NCBI GenBank assembly: GCA_947372535.1
Contig: CANBUA010000021.1
Location: 1-27,515, forward strand
Direction: 5' to 3'
DNA: 27,515 bases
DNA from: Burkholderiales bacterium
GTDB lineage: Bacteria > Pseudomonadota > Gammaproteobacteria > Burkholderiales > Burkholderiaceae
Positions 16,401 through 23,089 of the stretch are shown piece after piece. The position numbers and the translations under genes were made by a program. The number at the start of each line of letters is the position of its first letter. Position 1 is the stretch's first letter. The notes beneath the pieces were generated by a model, which was given only the letters and a program-made list of their open reading frames with translations, did not search any database and had not been told where the DNA came from.

Positions 16401-17928
16401 GCTTCAGTTCCGCACTGAATTGCACCGTGACCTCAGCGGCCAGCAAGCTCGCTTGCAGCGCGGCTCACTGTGGCTGGCCTTGGGTGGCACGGTCACGCCG
16501 CCCCTGGTGTCGAACGCGCCCGGCATGACGGCCCACGTCAACCTGCCAACGCTGGACCTCGATGCCTGGCAAAGCTGGCTCAGGCAGTTCAAGGATGCAA
16601 GCAATCCCACCATGGGGGCCGGCAACCTGGGCGCTTTCGAGAGCTACCTGCCCAAGGCCTTGAGTGTCAAACTGGGCACCATCAACTGGCGACAGCGCAC
16701 CTTGCGCAATGTCGTGGCAGAGGTCACCCACCCCAGCACCGACGTCTGGCATGCGCAGGTGGAGGCGCAGCAACTGGCCGGCACCATCGAATGGCGGCCT
16801 GAGCTTGCCGCTGCGTCGTCCACAGCCGCCATGCCGGCCACGCCATCGACCAGCAAACGCCTGGTCGCTCACCTGAGCCGCCTGTCCGTGCCCGCCGCTG
16901 ATGCGCAGGCCTTCGAAGACCAGGCCGCCCAGGACATGCTCACGCCCGAGCCGGCCACCATCCCGGCGCTGGACATCGTGGTCGATCAGTTCGAATGGCG
17001 CGGCCTGCCGCTGGGCAAGGTGGAAGTCGAAGCCGTCAATCGCTTGAACACTGTGCCAGGCAATGCACCCCTGCCTGAATGGCGCCTGACCAAGTTCAAG
17101 CTGAGCAACAGCGATGCGCAGCTCAATGCCACCGGCAACTGGGCCGTCACGGGTGCCCAGCAGGCCACTGGCAGCAATGGCGCCAACCGCAAAGGCCCAT
17201 CGGGCCGCCACCGTGCGGCCATGAGCTTTTCACTGGACCTGACCAACTCCGGTGGCCTGCTCAGCCGCCTGGGCCTGGCCCAGACGCTCAAGGGCGGCAA
17301 GGGCCGGCTCGCGGGGCAGGTGTCCTGGCTGGGCTCGCCCCTGGAGCCTGATCCGGCCAGCATGAATGGCGAGCTCAACGTGGCCATCAGCGAAGGCCAG
17401 TTCCTCAAGGCGGAACCCGGCGTGGCCAAACTGCTGGGCGTGCTCAGCCTGCAATCGCTGCCGCGCCGGCTGATCCTCGATTTCCGTGATGTGTTCCAGC
17501 AGGGCTTTGCCTTTGACCGCATTGATGGCGACGTCAAGATCGCCCAAGGCGTGGCCAACACGCGCAACCTGCGCATGCGCGGCGTGCAGGCCCTGGTGTT
17601 GATGGAAGGTCAGGCCGACCTCAGCCAGGAAACGCAGAACCTGCGTGTTTTCGTGATCCCGGAGATCAACGCTGGCACGGCCTCGCTGGCTTATGCAGCC
17701 ATCAACCCGGCCATCGGCCTGGGCACCTTCATCGCGCAAGTACTGCTGCGCAAGACCGTGGTCGAAGCCACGACGCGCGAGTTCACCATCACGGGCTCTT
17801 GGGCTGATCCGCAGGTCGAGAAAGTGCCGCACACCACGGTGCCTGCCGCCGCCAACGACCCGCCGCCCACCACACCAGCGGGCACGACACCCGCCAGCGC
17901 AGTGAACGCTTCTTCCTCCTCAAAGTGA
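13471..17928 (+). CDS. yhdP: YhdP family protein (AsmA-like, phospholipid transport)
   Basis: The 1485-residue protein has one N-terminal membrane anchor (about 27-52, with WLIWMSGLLTVLALVAAGGW) after a short cytoplasmic segment. A long beta-rich periplasmic region follows (DUF3971 then AsmA-like C-terminal domain). The C-terminus reads NLRVFVIPEINAGTASLAYA, then FTITGSWADPQVEKV, the conserved end of this family. In E. coli, YhdP works with TamB and YdbH to move phospholipid from inner to outer membrane as a bridge-like groove protein; transfer of that role here is by homology. It is longer than the E. coli protein (1266), as is usual in betaproteobacteria. A Pro/Thr/Ala/Ser-rich tail ends it. 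The stop overlaps the convergent DUF4197 gene by 9 bp. Confidence 0.93.
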   Translation: MPTNPHVPASASPDIVNQLPNRPRRSVWSGWLIWMSGLLTVLALVAAGGWWFLLAQIVPKIDQWRAPLMQQASKALGVKVLIGRVSGQSEGLQPAISLEDIQLLDERGQPALRLPRVKARLSLQTLWPVSIWRGEIHLDRLVLVQPTLDVRRDGQGRIHVAGLTMDPAKMSQGDNRATDWLLDQALIRIESGAVTWTDEMRQAPALQLSEVDLDLRNRPGLGQRVHHWRLAATPPTGFGERFKASADITQPLWARRPASNELSQWFGELTQPSDWRNWSGRLAVSLPHVDVSRLQQHAALPVDVQGGRGRLGMTLDIDRGQPRDLGLSVDVQAVSVKLGAGLQPLAFKHLQGELSAMHLPTQTKLAWQALTFTTDDGLTWPASQARLQWRHTAAALPPGATMPWLPELQGDAWRHTQEGEFETDRLDLALLARLANRLPLSESTRRQLSELNPLGVGQDLRLTWKGPLEAPTAYEAQGQLAGISWQPGATNPGLAGGAVSFKANQKGGQASLSIKNGWVDIPGAFEEPRVPLDTLKADVAWTLTPDPTGTASPALSVSVSRATFANADAEGSLDATWRTGAGTGVGEAGRYPGHLDLTGHLSKAQGNRVWRYLPAVIYADARHYVRDAIRSGYSKDVDFDVKGNLWNFPFKDNKGGHFQVHVKVEDATLDYVPRSRSSSAMGSSTTDQATAAQAYWPAFHHLKGDLIFEGQGMRIENGTALLGEVGSGRFELRQVKGFIDDLDSHDPVLSIDGSGEGPLDDLLRYVSASPVGQWTGQMLNDAQGTGQGGLSLALRIPLNHVVDAKVKGQVTLIDRDQASLRLGPNVPMMSNARGQVQFTQDTLAVNARAKVWGQEVQVNGSRDAQGVPRFVATGTVSAEGLRTATDMPALARLAQNMSGQTAVSVTVALPRAKTNSSGQPFSARPELVVSSTLQGLAMALPSPFNKDANTAWPVKVVHRVDEGDGQSDVLSVEMSGPLQFRTELHRDLSGQQARLQRGSLWLALGGTVTPPLVSNAPGMTAHVNLPTLDLDAWQSWLRQFKDASNPTMGAGNLGAFESYLPKALSVKLGTINWRQRTLRNVVAEVTHPSTDVWHAQVEAQQLAGTIEWRPELAAASSTAAMPATPSTSKRLVAHLSRLSVPAADAQAFEDQAAQDMLTPEPATIPALDIVVDQFEWRGLPLGKVEVEAVNRLNTVPGNAPLPEWRLTKFKLSNSDAQLNATGNWAVTGAQQATGSNGANRKGPSGRHRAAMSFSLDLTNSGGLLSRLGLAQTLKGGKGRLAGQVSWLGSPLEPDPASMNGELNVAISEGQFLKAEPGVAKLLGVLSLQSLPRRLILDFRDVFQQGFAFDRIDGDVKIAQGVANTRNLRMRGVQALVLMEGQADLSQETQNLRVFVIPEINAGTASLAYAAINPAIGLGTFIAQVLLRKTVVEATTREFTITGSWADPQVEKVPHTTVPAAANDPPPTTPAGTTPASAVNASSSSK

Positions 17929-18606
17929 GCCGAACACCTTCTTGAGGATGGCGCTACCCGTGCCCACCGGATCGCGCCGGATGAGTTGCTCCTGCTCGCC
18001 GATCACGAAGAACAGGCCATCGAGCGCCTTGCCCGTGACGTACTGCTGCACATTGGCCTGCTCACCCTTGAGCAAGCCCATCGACGAGGCCTTGCCAGCC
18101 AAGTCGTTGTAGCGGCGCGCCAGGGAGAGCCGGTCGGTGACTTTGCTCACGATGGGCAGGAACTGAGCGCTCAACGGTTGGCGCGTCTTGCCGGCAAAGA
18201 AGCTGGTGACCGAGGTGTCACCGCCTGTGATGATGCCCTGGGCATCGCTCACCGACATGGACTTGATCGCCGACTTGAGCAACGGCAGGGCCATGGGCAC
18301 GGCCTGCTCAGCGGCGTGGTTCATGGCCGCGCGCAACTCATCGAGCTGTTTGCCCCGACCCAGGCCTTTGAGCAAAGGCGCGACTTTCTCCAGCGGCCCG
18401 GGCAGCGCGATGCGCACCTTGTCGTTGCTCAAAAAACCGCCCGCCTGGCCCAGTTGGGACACCGCCGCCTGCGCGCCACGCTCCAGCGCCGTCCTCAGAG
18501 CCTGCGATCCTTCAGATGAAGTGAACAAACCGCCCGCAGACGACTCCAAGCACCAGCCCCACGCGCTCAGACCTGCGACCGACGACAATATGACCCGACG
18601 TTGCAT
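17920..18606 (-). CDS. DUF4197 domain-containing exported protein
   Basis: A 228-residue protein with an N-terminal signal-like segment (MQRRVILSSVAGLSAWGWCL) and a mature part that fits DUF4197. Recognisable parts are ALERGAQAAVSQLGQAGGFL (about 39-58), VRIALPGPLEKV (about 63-74), LLKSAIKSMSVSDAQGIITG (about 108-127) and the C-terminal GLFFVIGEQEQLIRRDPVGT. The family has no established function; members are predicted periplasmic helical proteins. AAGGA 7 bp before the ATG at 18606 is a good ribosome-binding site and fixes the start. It converges with the yhdP-like gene (9-bp overlap) and diverges from the thioredoxin-like gene with only 19 bp between starts. Confidence 0.88.
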   Translation of the reverse strand: MQRRVILSSVAGLSAWGWCLESSAGGLFTSSEGSQALRTALERGAQAAVSQLGQAGGFLSNDKVRIALPGPLEKVAPLLKGLGRGKQLDELRAAMNHAAEQAVPMALPLLKSAIKSMSVSDAQGIITGGDTSVTSFFAGKTRQPLSAQFLPIVSKVTDRLSLARRYNDLAGKASSMGLLKGEQANVQQYVTGKALDGLFFVIGEQEQLIRRDPVGTGSAILKKVFGSL

Positions 18607-18625
18607 GGACCTATCCTTTTAGACG

Positions 18626-19171
18626 ATGATTCGCAGCATGACGACACCCCAGCCCACCAACACTGACCACGACCTGAGCCGCCGCCATTTCGGCCTGGCC
18701 GCCCTGAGCCTGCCTTTGCTGCTGGCGGGCTGCCCATGGGGTGAAAAATCCAGTGTACCGGACCTGCCTTTCACGCAGCTCGATGGCAGCCAGCACCGCC
18801 TGGCCGACCTCAAAGGCAAGGTCACCATGATCAATTTCTGGGCCACCAACTGCACGACCTGCGTGCGCGAGATGCCGCAGATGATGAGCACCTACGACCA
18901 GTTCAAAGGCCAGGGGTTGGAGACGCTGGCCATCGCCATGCAGTACGACCCGCCGGCCTATGTGATGGCCTTTGCCGAGACACGCAAGCTGCCTTTTCGC
19001 GTGGCCATGGACCACACGGGCGAGCTGGCCAATGCCTTCGGCCCGGTCGAACTCACGCCCACGACCTTCGTGATCAACAAAAAAGGCCAGATCGTCAAGC
19101 GCTACATCGGCGAGCCCGACTTCGGCGCACTTCACACCTTGCTGGGTGAGTTGCTCAAGGAACAGGCCTGA
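18626..19171 (+). CDS. TlpA-family thioredoxin-like lipoprotein
   Basis: The 181-residue protein has a Tat-like SRRHFGLAAL (about 18-27) leading into a lipobox LLAGC, giving a lipidated Cys36. A thioredoxin fold follows, with MINFWATNCTTC (about 68-79; active-site C76-T-T-C79) and cis-proline P145 in LTPTTFVIN. TlpA-like proteins act in the periplasm as reductants or redox partners, for instance in cytochrome c or copper-site maturation. The specific partner here is unknown, and CTTC differs from the usual CPPC, which should shift its redox potential. The ATG at 18638 is an equally plausible start; neither has a clear ribosome-binding site. The promoter must overlap the divergent DUF4197 gene. 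Confidence 0.88.
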   Translation: MIRSMTTPQPTNTDHDLSRRHFGLAALSLPLLLAGCPWGEKSSVPDLPFTQLDGSQHRLADLKGKVTMINFWATNCTTCVREMPQMMSTYDQFKGQGLETLAIAMQYDPPAYVMAFAETRKLPFRVAMDHTGELANAFGPVELTPTTFVINKKGQIVKRYIGEPDFGALHTLLGELLKEQA

Positions 19172-19177
19172 GGGACT

Positions 19178-19219
19178 CAGGGCTGAGGCGGGCCACCGGA
19201 CTGCACCTCCGCAGCCCTG
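19178..19219. terminator. Candidate bidirectional hairpin between convergent genes
   Basis: CAGGGCTG (19178-19185) and CAGCCCTG (19212-19219) are perfect 8-bp arms. After one mismatch two more G-C pairs extend the stem, around a loop of about 20 bases. It sits in the 55-bp gap between two convergent genes, where a shared terminator is expected. There is no T-run on either side, so it may act with Rho or as a 3'-end stabiliser. Confidence 0.5.
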
Positions 19220-19226
19220 GCCGCCA

Positions 19227-20420
19227 TCACATCATGCGGGCCAGCTCATAGACCAGCGCCGACGGCAGCGAGTTGGTCACCGCATCGCGGCCCACGCGGG
19301 CCACACCCGTCGAGCTGGCCGCCGAGATCTCGAACAGGCTGCCCTCTTCCAGCACCTCGACCATCACGAACTCGGGCACCTCGCGGCGGATGCCTTCAAC
19401 CAGTTGATCGAAGCGCTGCCCGCCCAAGGACGATTCATAGACGATGGCATGCGGCAAGGCATCGCGGCAGAATTCGGTCGCCTCGGCCACCGATGAGACA
19501 AAGTCGATCACCAGGCCCATGGACTTGAGCGATTCGCGGATCAGCAGACGCAGATCCCGGCGCGCGGCCACGACCAGCACATGGCTGCCCGCCAGCGGCT
19601 TGGAGTTGACCGAGGTGGCAAAGCCCTGGTCACCATCATCGGCAGGCTCAGGCTGCGCCATCAAAGGATTGATGGTGTGTGGGAACTCCATCAGCAGGCG
19701 CACCGAATTGGCATCGACCTCACGCTCGACCTTCAGGCCCATGCTGCGCCCGATCTGATCGATCATGTACCAGGTCAGGCCATTGACCGCTGGTGAAATC
19801 TCACCCTCGGGCAGGCCATCGGACAGGTCGGCCGGGCGATGACGCAGGCGCACATCGAGCTGGCCATGCGCCGGCCACGACTTGATGTGCAGCTTGACTT
19901 CCACCGTGCCATGCGCACAAGACAACCACCAATCGACCAGGCCATTGAGCAAGGAGAACAGCATGGGCGCATCGGCCTGGACCTCAACCGGCGTCAGGGA
20001 CTGTTGCACCTGGATGCCACGGGCCTGCATCTCACGCGCACGGTGTGCCAGCACGCCCTGGATGGTGTTGGTCAGATGAACCCGTTCATGCGATTGACGG
20101 GCGCGACCGGATGACAAGCGCGCGATTTGCTGACACCAGATGCCGGCCTGGCGGGCACGGTCAACCTCCGCCAGCAAGGCCTTCAAACCAGCGCGGTCGA
20201 TGCGGCCGGTGTTCATCAAGGCATTGACTCGCTCCAGCGCGCCAGTGAGCGGCTCAGCCAGTTCACGGCCAGCCTGGCCCAGCAACTCCTGAAAGCGCAT
20301 CAACTCCGATTGGGTACGCTGCCAAGTGGCGACATCCACCATGCCTTCCGGCGGCACCGAAGTGGCGGCACCGTTGGGCGCGCCCTCACTGGGCGAAGCT
20401 GGCAATGTGACATAGTTCAT
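19227..20420 (-). CDS. Degenerate hybrid histidine-kinase-like protein (pseudo-kinase with receiver-like domain)
   Basis: A 397-residue soluble protein. QAGRELAEPLTG (about 49-60) aligns with a dimerisation H-box (HELRTPL), but the phospho-accepting His is Arg52. FSLLNGLVDWWLSCA (about 155-169) resembles an N-box of an ATP-binding domain lacking the second Asn. From residue 280, VLVVAARRDLRLLIRESLKS looks like a receiver domain without the acidic pair, and IVYESSLGG (about 326-334) lacks the phospho-accepting Asp. It may therefore be a scaffold or signal-reading protein; this is inference. I chose the ATG at 20420 because GAGG lies 6-9 bp upstream. A longer in-frame start at 20522 would consume the divergent promoter region. 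It is divergent from a small lipoprotein gene. Confidence 0.65.
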   Translation of the reverse strand: MNYVTLPASPSEGAPNGAATSVPPEGMVDVATWQRTQSELMRFQELLGQAGRELAEPLTGALERVNALMNTGRIDRAGLKALLAEVDRARQAGIWCQQIARLSSGRARQSHERVHLTNTIQGVLAHRAREMQARGIQVQQSLTPVEVQADAPMLFSLLNGLVDWWLSCAHGTVEVKLHIKSWPAHGQLDVRLRHRPADLSDGLPEGEISPAVNGLTWYMIDQIGRSMGLKVEREVDANSVRLLMEFPHTINPLMAQPEPADDGDQGFATSVNSKPLAGSHVLVVAARRDLRLLIRESLKSMGLVIDFVSSVAEATEFCRDALPHAIVYESSLGGQRFDQLVEGIRREVPEFVMVEVLEEGSLFEISAASSTGVARVGRDAVTNSLPSALVYELARMM

Positions 20421-20521
20421 GGAGACCTCAACTGAATTCACACGCAGTGTTACGGGTTTGACCGGACATGTCCATCCCACACCCGGGGTGACGTGCGACA
20501 GCGCACATCCCACCAGACGCA
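20421..20521. promoter_or_regulatory. Divergent intergenic region
   Basis: This 101-bp spacer must carry promoters for the minus-strand kinase-like gene and the plus-strand lipoprotein gene. The minus-strand ribosome-binding site (TGAGGT) is at its left edge. A TTGACC at 20458-20463 matches a -35 box on the plus strand, but no -10 box lies 16-18 bp after it. No operator-like dyad stands out. Confidence 0.35.
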
Positions 20522-21136
20522 ATGAGCAGCTACTTTATGACATGGTCGGCCCCCTGCCCTTTTGCCTTGCGCGCCCTGATCGCTGCTTGCGCTGTCTCCG
20601 CCTTGGTGGCTTGCTCGCCTGCCTTGAATTGGCGCGAGGTTCATCCTGAAGCCGCCGATGGCTTGGTCGCCATGTTCCCGTGCAAGCCCGAGCACCATGC
20701 GCGCCAGCTTACCTTGCCTGGCCTGGCGGGCGGCCCCGTGACTTTGCATGTGCTGTCGTGTGAAGCCGATGGCGCACGCTGGGCCCTGACTTACCTGCAG
20801 TCAGGCGATGTGGTGCGGCGAAGCCAGGCCTTGGGTTTGCTGAGTCGATCACTCAACACCAACCTGCAAGCCAAGACCACCATCAATACTTCTTTACCGC
20901 CCAAGGACCTGGGCCCGACCGAAGTGCCCGGCATGACGCAGCACCCGGATGCGCGAACCTGGTGGCAAAGCGGCCACCGGCCGACCGCCAATGGCCCGGA
21001 TGAAGCCGTGCAAGTCAAGGCCTGGCATTTCTCTCACGGCCTGACCGTCTACCAGGCCAGCGTCTGGCAAGACCAGCTCTCGCCGGATGACCCTCGATTA
21101 ACCACGTTTGCCAGTGGATTCAACTTTCCGCGCTGA
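20522..21136 (+). CDS. Hypothetical lipoprotein
   Basis: A 204-residue protein I do not recognise. Its N-terminus is a lipoprotein signal: a hydrophobic stretch (about 15-30) ending in LVAC, with lipidated Cys31. The mature part starts near NWREVHPEAADGLVAMFPCK and contains further Cys residues at about 54 and 80. There are no membrane segments or catalytic motifs that I can name. A second in-frame ATG at 20537 could be the start, and neither has a clear ribosome-binding site. The gene ends 21 bp before the EIIA gene and may be transcribed with it. Location in the periplasm, attached to a membrane, is the only functional inference. Confidence 0.75.
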   Translation: MSSYFMTWSAPCPFALRALIAACAVSALVACSPALNWREVHPEAADGLVAMFPCKPEHHARQLTLPGLAGGPVTLHVLSCEADGARWALTYLQSGDVVRRSQALGLLSRSLNTNLQAKTTINTSLPPKDLGPTEVPGMTQHPDARTWWQSGHRPTANGPDEAVQVKAWHFSHGLTVYQASVWQDQLSPDDPRLTTFASGFNFPR

Positions 21137-21157
21137 CAGGCCGATAATGCGGAAGAT

Positions 21158-21616
21158 ATGCCTGGATTGCTGATCATTGCTCACGCGCCACTGGCCTCCG
21201 CCCTCAAGCAGGCGGCGCGCCATACTTTTGCCGAACTGGCAGAAGCCGTGGAGGCGTTGGATGTCACCTCGAACCTCTGCTCTGAAGAGGTCGAAGCCCA
21301 GGCCCGCATCATGTTGGACCTCGTCCTGAAACGCGATCCCCGGCAAGAAGCCTTGGTGCTGACCGATGTGTTCGGCGCCACCCCCTGCAACGTCATCCAG
21401 CGCCTGGCCGATGGGCAGCACGTCAAAGTCGTCACCGGCGTGAACGTGCCCATGCTTTGGCGCGCCCTCAACTACGCTCACGAACCGCTGGACATCCTGA
21501 TCACGCGGGCATTGGCTGGTGGCACCCAAGGTGTCATGCAGATTGCCTCGTCCCGCCCGCAGAATCAGGCGCAGCACCCCACCAATGATCAAGACCACCG
21601 TCACCATCAGCAATAA
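21158..21616 (+). CDS. Mannose-type PTS EIIA domain protein
   Basis: The 152-residue protein is a stand-alone EIIA-Man domain. LLIIAHAPLASAL (about 4-16) carries the phospho-accepting His9, and LVLTDVFGATPCN (about 66-78) contains the conserved Asp70 that orients it. In proteobacteria without mannose-type permeases such proteins take phosphate from HPr and serve regulation instead of sugar uptake. No EIIB/C/D genes are seen here, so regulation is the likelier role. GGAAG at 21151-21155 is a close ribosome-binding site. The last 10 codons overlap the ptsH start by 32 bp and give a polar His/Gln-rich tail (DQDHRHHQQ). The usual downstream partner after ptsH, ptsI, is absent. Confidence 0.9.
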   Translation: MPGLLIIAHAPLASALKQAARHTFAELAEAVEALDVTSNLCSEEVEAQARIMLDLVLKRDPRQEALVLTDVFGATPCNVIQRLADGQHVKVVTGVNVPMLWRALNYAHEPLDILITRALAGGTQGVMQIASSRPQNQAQHPTNDQDHRHHQQ

Positions 21617-21854
21617 GCTGGGCCTGCATGCACGCGCCTCGGCCAAACTCACCAAACTGGCCAGCGGCTTTCCGTGCGAGGTTTTCCTCAGCCGCGGCGA
21701 TCGCCGGGTCAATGCCAAAAGCATCATGGGCGTGATGATGCTGGCAGCCGGCGTCGGCACGGCCATCGAGGTCGAATGCGATGGCCCCAAGGAGCAGGAA
21801 GCCACCACGGCCCTGCTGGCGCTGATCAACGACAAGTTCGGCGAAGGCGAGTAA
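21585..21854 (+). CDS. ptsH: HPr phosphocarrier protein
   Basis: An 89-residue HPr. NKLGLHARASAKL (about 10-22) contains the phospho-accepting His15 and Arg17, and RRVNAKSIMGVMML (about 40-53) contains the Ser46 position that HPr kinase modifies in organisms that have it. HPr passes phosphate from Enzyme I to EIIA proteins in the cytoplasm. I chose the ATG at 21585, which gives the canonical His15 numbering; a longer frame from 21519 adds 22 residues foreign to the family. The start lies inside the EIIA gene and has no ribosome-binding site of its own, so translation is probably coupled. Confidence 0.95.
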   Translation: MIKTTVTISNKLGLHARASAKLTKLASGFPCEVFLSRGDRRVNAKSIMGVMMLAAGVGTAIEVECDGPKEQEATTALLALINDKFGEGE

Positions 21855-21863
21855 CGCCCTTCG
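21842..21863 (+). terminator. Candidate hairpin across the ptsH stop codon
   Basis: CGAA-GGCG (21842-21849) pairs with CGCC-TTCG (21855-21863) with one bulged C at 21859. The 5-base loop contains the TAA stop. No T-run follows, so termination is uncertain, but it is the only structured element I see in the ptsH 3' region. The remaining gap to 21987 shows no clear promoter. Confidence 0.35.
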
Positions 21864-21987
21864 TTGCACGTTCGCGACAAAATCCATCCTGCTTACCCGC
21901 ATCTCCCGCCTCAGGGGGATAAGTTGACGCATCTGCTGCCCCAAACTGGCGGGCCGCATTCCTTCAACTGTCTCTTCAGGCCGCGCC

Positions 21988-23058
21988 ATGTCGTTCAAGC
22001 TTTCCTCTTCCCTGACCTTGCCACTCCTGGCCAGCGCGGTCGCCATGACTTTGTCCACCGGTGCGCACGCTGCTGAAAACCGCGCTCAGCGCTACTCGGC
22101 CGGCCTGGGCGGCAGCGACATGACCAACATGCTGGCGCCAGGCTGGTATGGACAGGCGGCCATGATTCACTACCACGCGACCCAGCTCAAGGACAACAAC
22201 GGCGACAACGCCGTCCTGCGCGGCGTGACGACCGTGCCGGGCATTGGCGCCGTGCCCTACACAGCGCCCCTCACGAATTTCCGGGCCGATGCCTACGTGC
22301 TGCTCCCCCGTGCCACCTATGTGAGCACCCAGAAGATCCTGGGCGGCCATGTGGGCTTCACCATGATGCTGCCACTGGTGCACCGCCAGACCTCGATCAG
22401 CGGCAACGCGTCTGTCAGCCCATCTATCCCATCGGGCACGGCGGCGCTCATCACCGCCGGCGTGAACCAGACCATCGCCCGCCAGAGCGGCGACCGCACC
22501 AGCGTGGGCGACCTTGAAATGGCGCCGCTGGTGAACTGGGAAATCGGTGATCACCAAACCGTCACGCTGACGCCCACGGTGGTCTTCCCCACGGGTGACT
22601 ACGACGCCAGCAAGCCGGTCAACGCCGGCTTCGGTCGCTTCTACACCTTCCGCCCCTCGGTGCAATACGGCTTCATCGGCGATGGCTGGGACGTGGGCGC
22701 GCGCGCCGTGTTCTCCGCCAACACCCGCAACAAGGACACCAAGTACCGCAGCGGCAACATGTTCAACCTCGACTTCGCCATCATGAAGTTCGTGAGCGAG
22801 GACGTGCGGCTGGGCGTGCAGGGCTATGTGGTGCAGCAGCTGACTGACGATCACAGCGAGAACGCCACGGCCCAGGCCACCATCGCCGCCACCAACGGCA
22901 ACAAGATGCGCACCTATGCACTGGGCCCCGCACTGGCCTGGATCAAGAACGGCGGCGAGATGCTGGTCGAAGGCAAGGTCCTGCAGGAGTTCGGCGCCCG
23001 CAACCGCGCCGAAGGCACCACCTACATGCTGACCGTGTCCAAGCCTTTCGGCTTGTGA
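21988..23058 (+). CDS. SphA/MetA-type outer-membrane beta-barrel protein
   Basis: A 356-residue protein with a Sec signal peptide, hydrophobic to about residue 27 and predicted cleavage after AHA (residue 28). The mature part alternates beta-strand-like segments typical of the MetA-pathway/SphA family (PF13557-like). Examples are TVTLTPTVVFPTGDYDASKP, then GRFYTFRPSVQYGF and DVGARAVFSANTRN, with a terminal TVSKPFGL whose last aromatic is close to the C-terminus, as in barrels. Members occur near aromatic or sphingolipid degradation genes and are predicted outer-membrane channels; substrate specificity cannot be read here. It occupies the position after ptsH where ptsI is often found. Its ribosome-binding site is weak. 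Confidence 0.83.
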   Translation: MSFKLSSSLTLPLLASAVAMTLSTGAHAAENRAQRYSAGLGGSDMTNMLAPGWYGQAAMIHYHATQLKDNNGDNAVLRGVTTVPGIGAVPYTAPLTNFRADAYVLLPRATYVSTQKILGGHVGFTMMLPLVHRQTSISGNASVSPSIPSGTAALITAGVNQTIARQSGDRTSVGDLEMAPLVNWEIGDHQTVTLTPTVVFPTGDYDASKPVNAGFGRFYTFRPSVQYGFIGDGWDVGARAVFSANTRNKDTKYRSGNMFNLDFAIMKFVSEDVRLGVQGYVVQQLTDDHSENATAQATIAATNGNKMRTYALGPALAWIKNGGEMLVEGKVLQEFGARNRAEGTTYMLTVSKPFGL

Positions 23059-23089
23059 TGCGGATGCGATGCGGCTTTGGAGATGACCC

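Noticed and set aside
20458..20463. TTGACC as a -35 promoter box
   Set aside because: No -10-like hexamer lies 16-18 bp downstream on the plus strand.
20421..20522. Longer start for the kinase-like gene
   Set aside because: The extra 34 residues have no family character, would fill the divergent promoter region and lack a ribosome-binding site, whereas the ATG at 20420 has one.
21519..21584. Longer start for HPr
   Set aside because: It adds 22 residues absent from the HPr family and displaces the His15 numbering.
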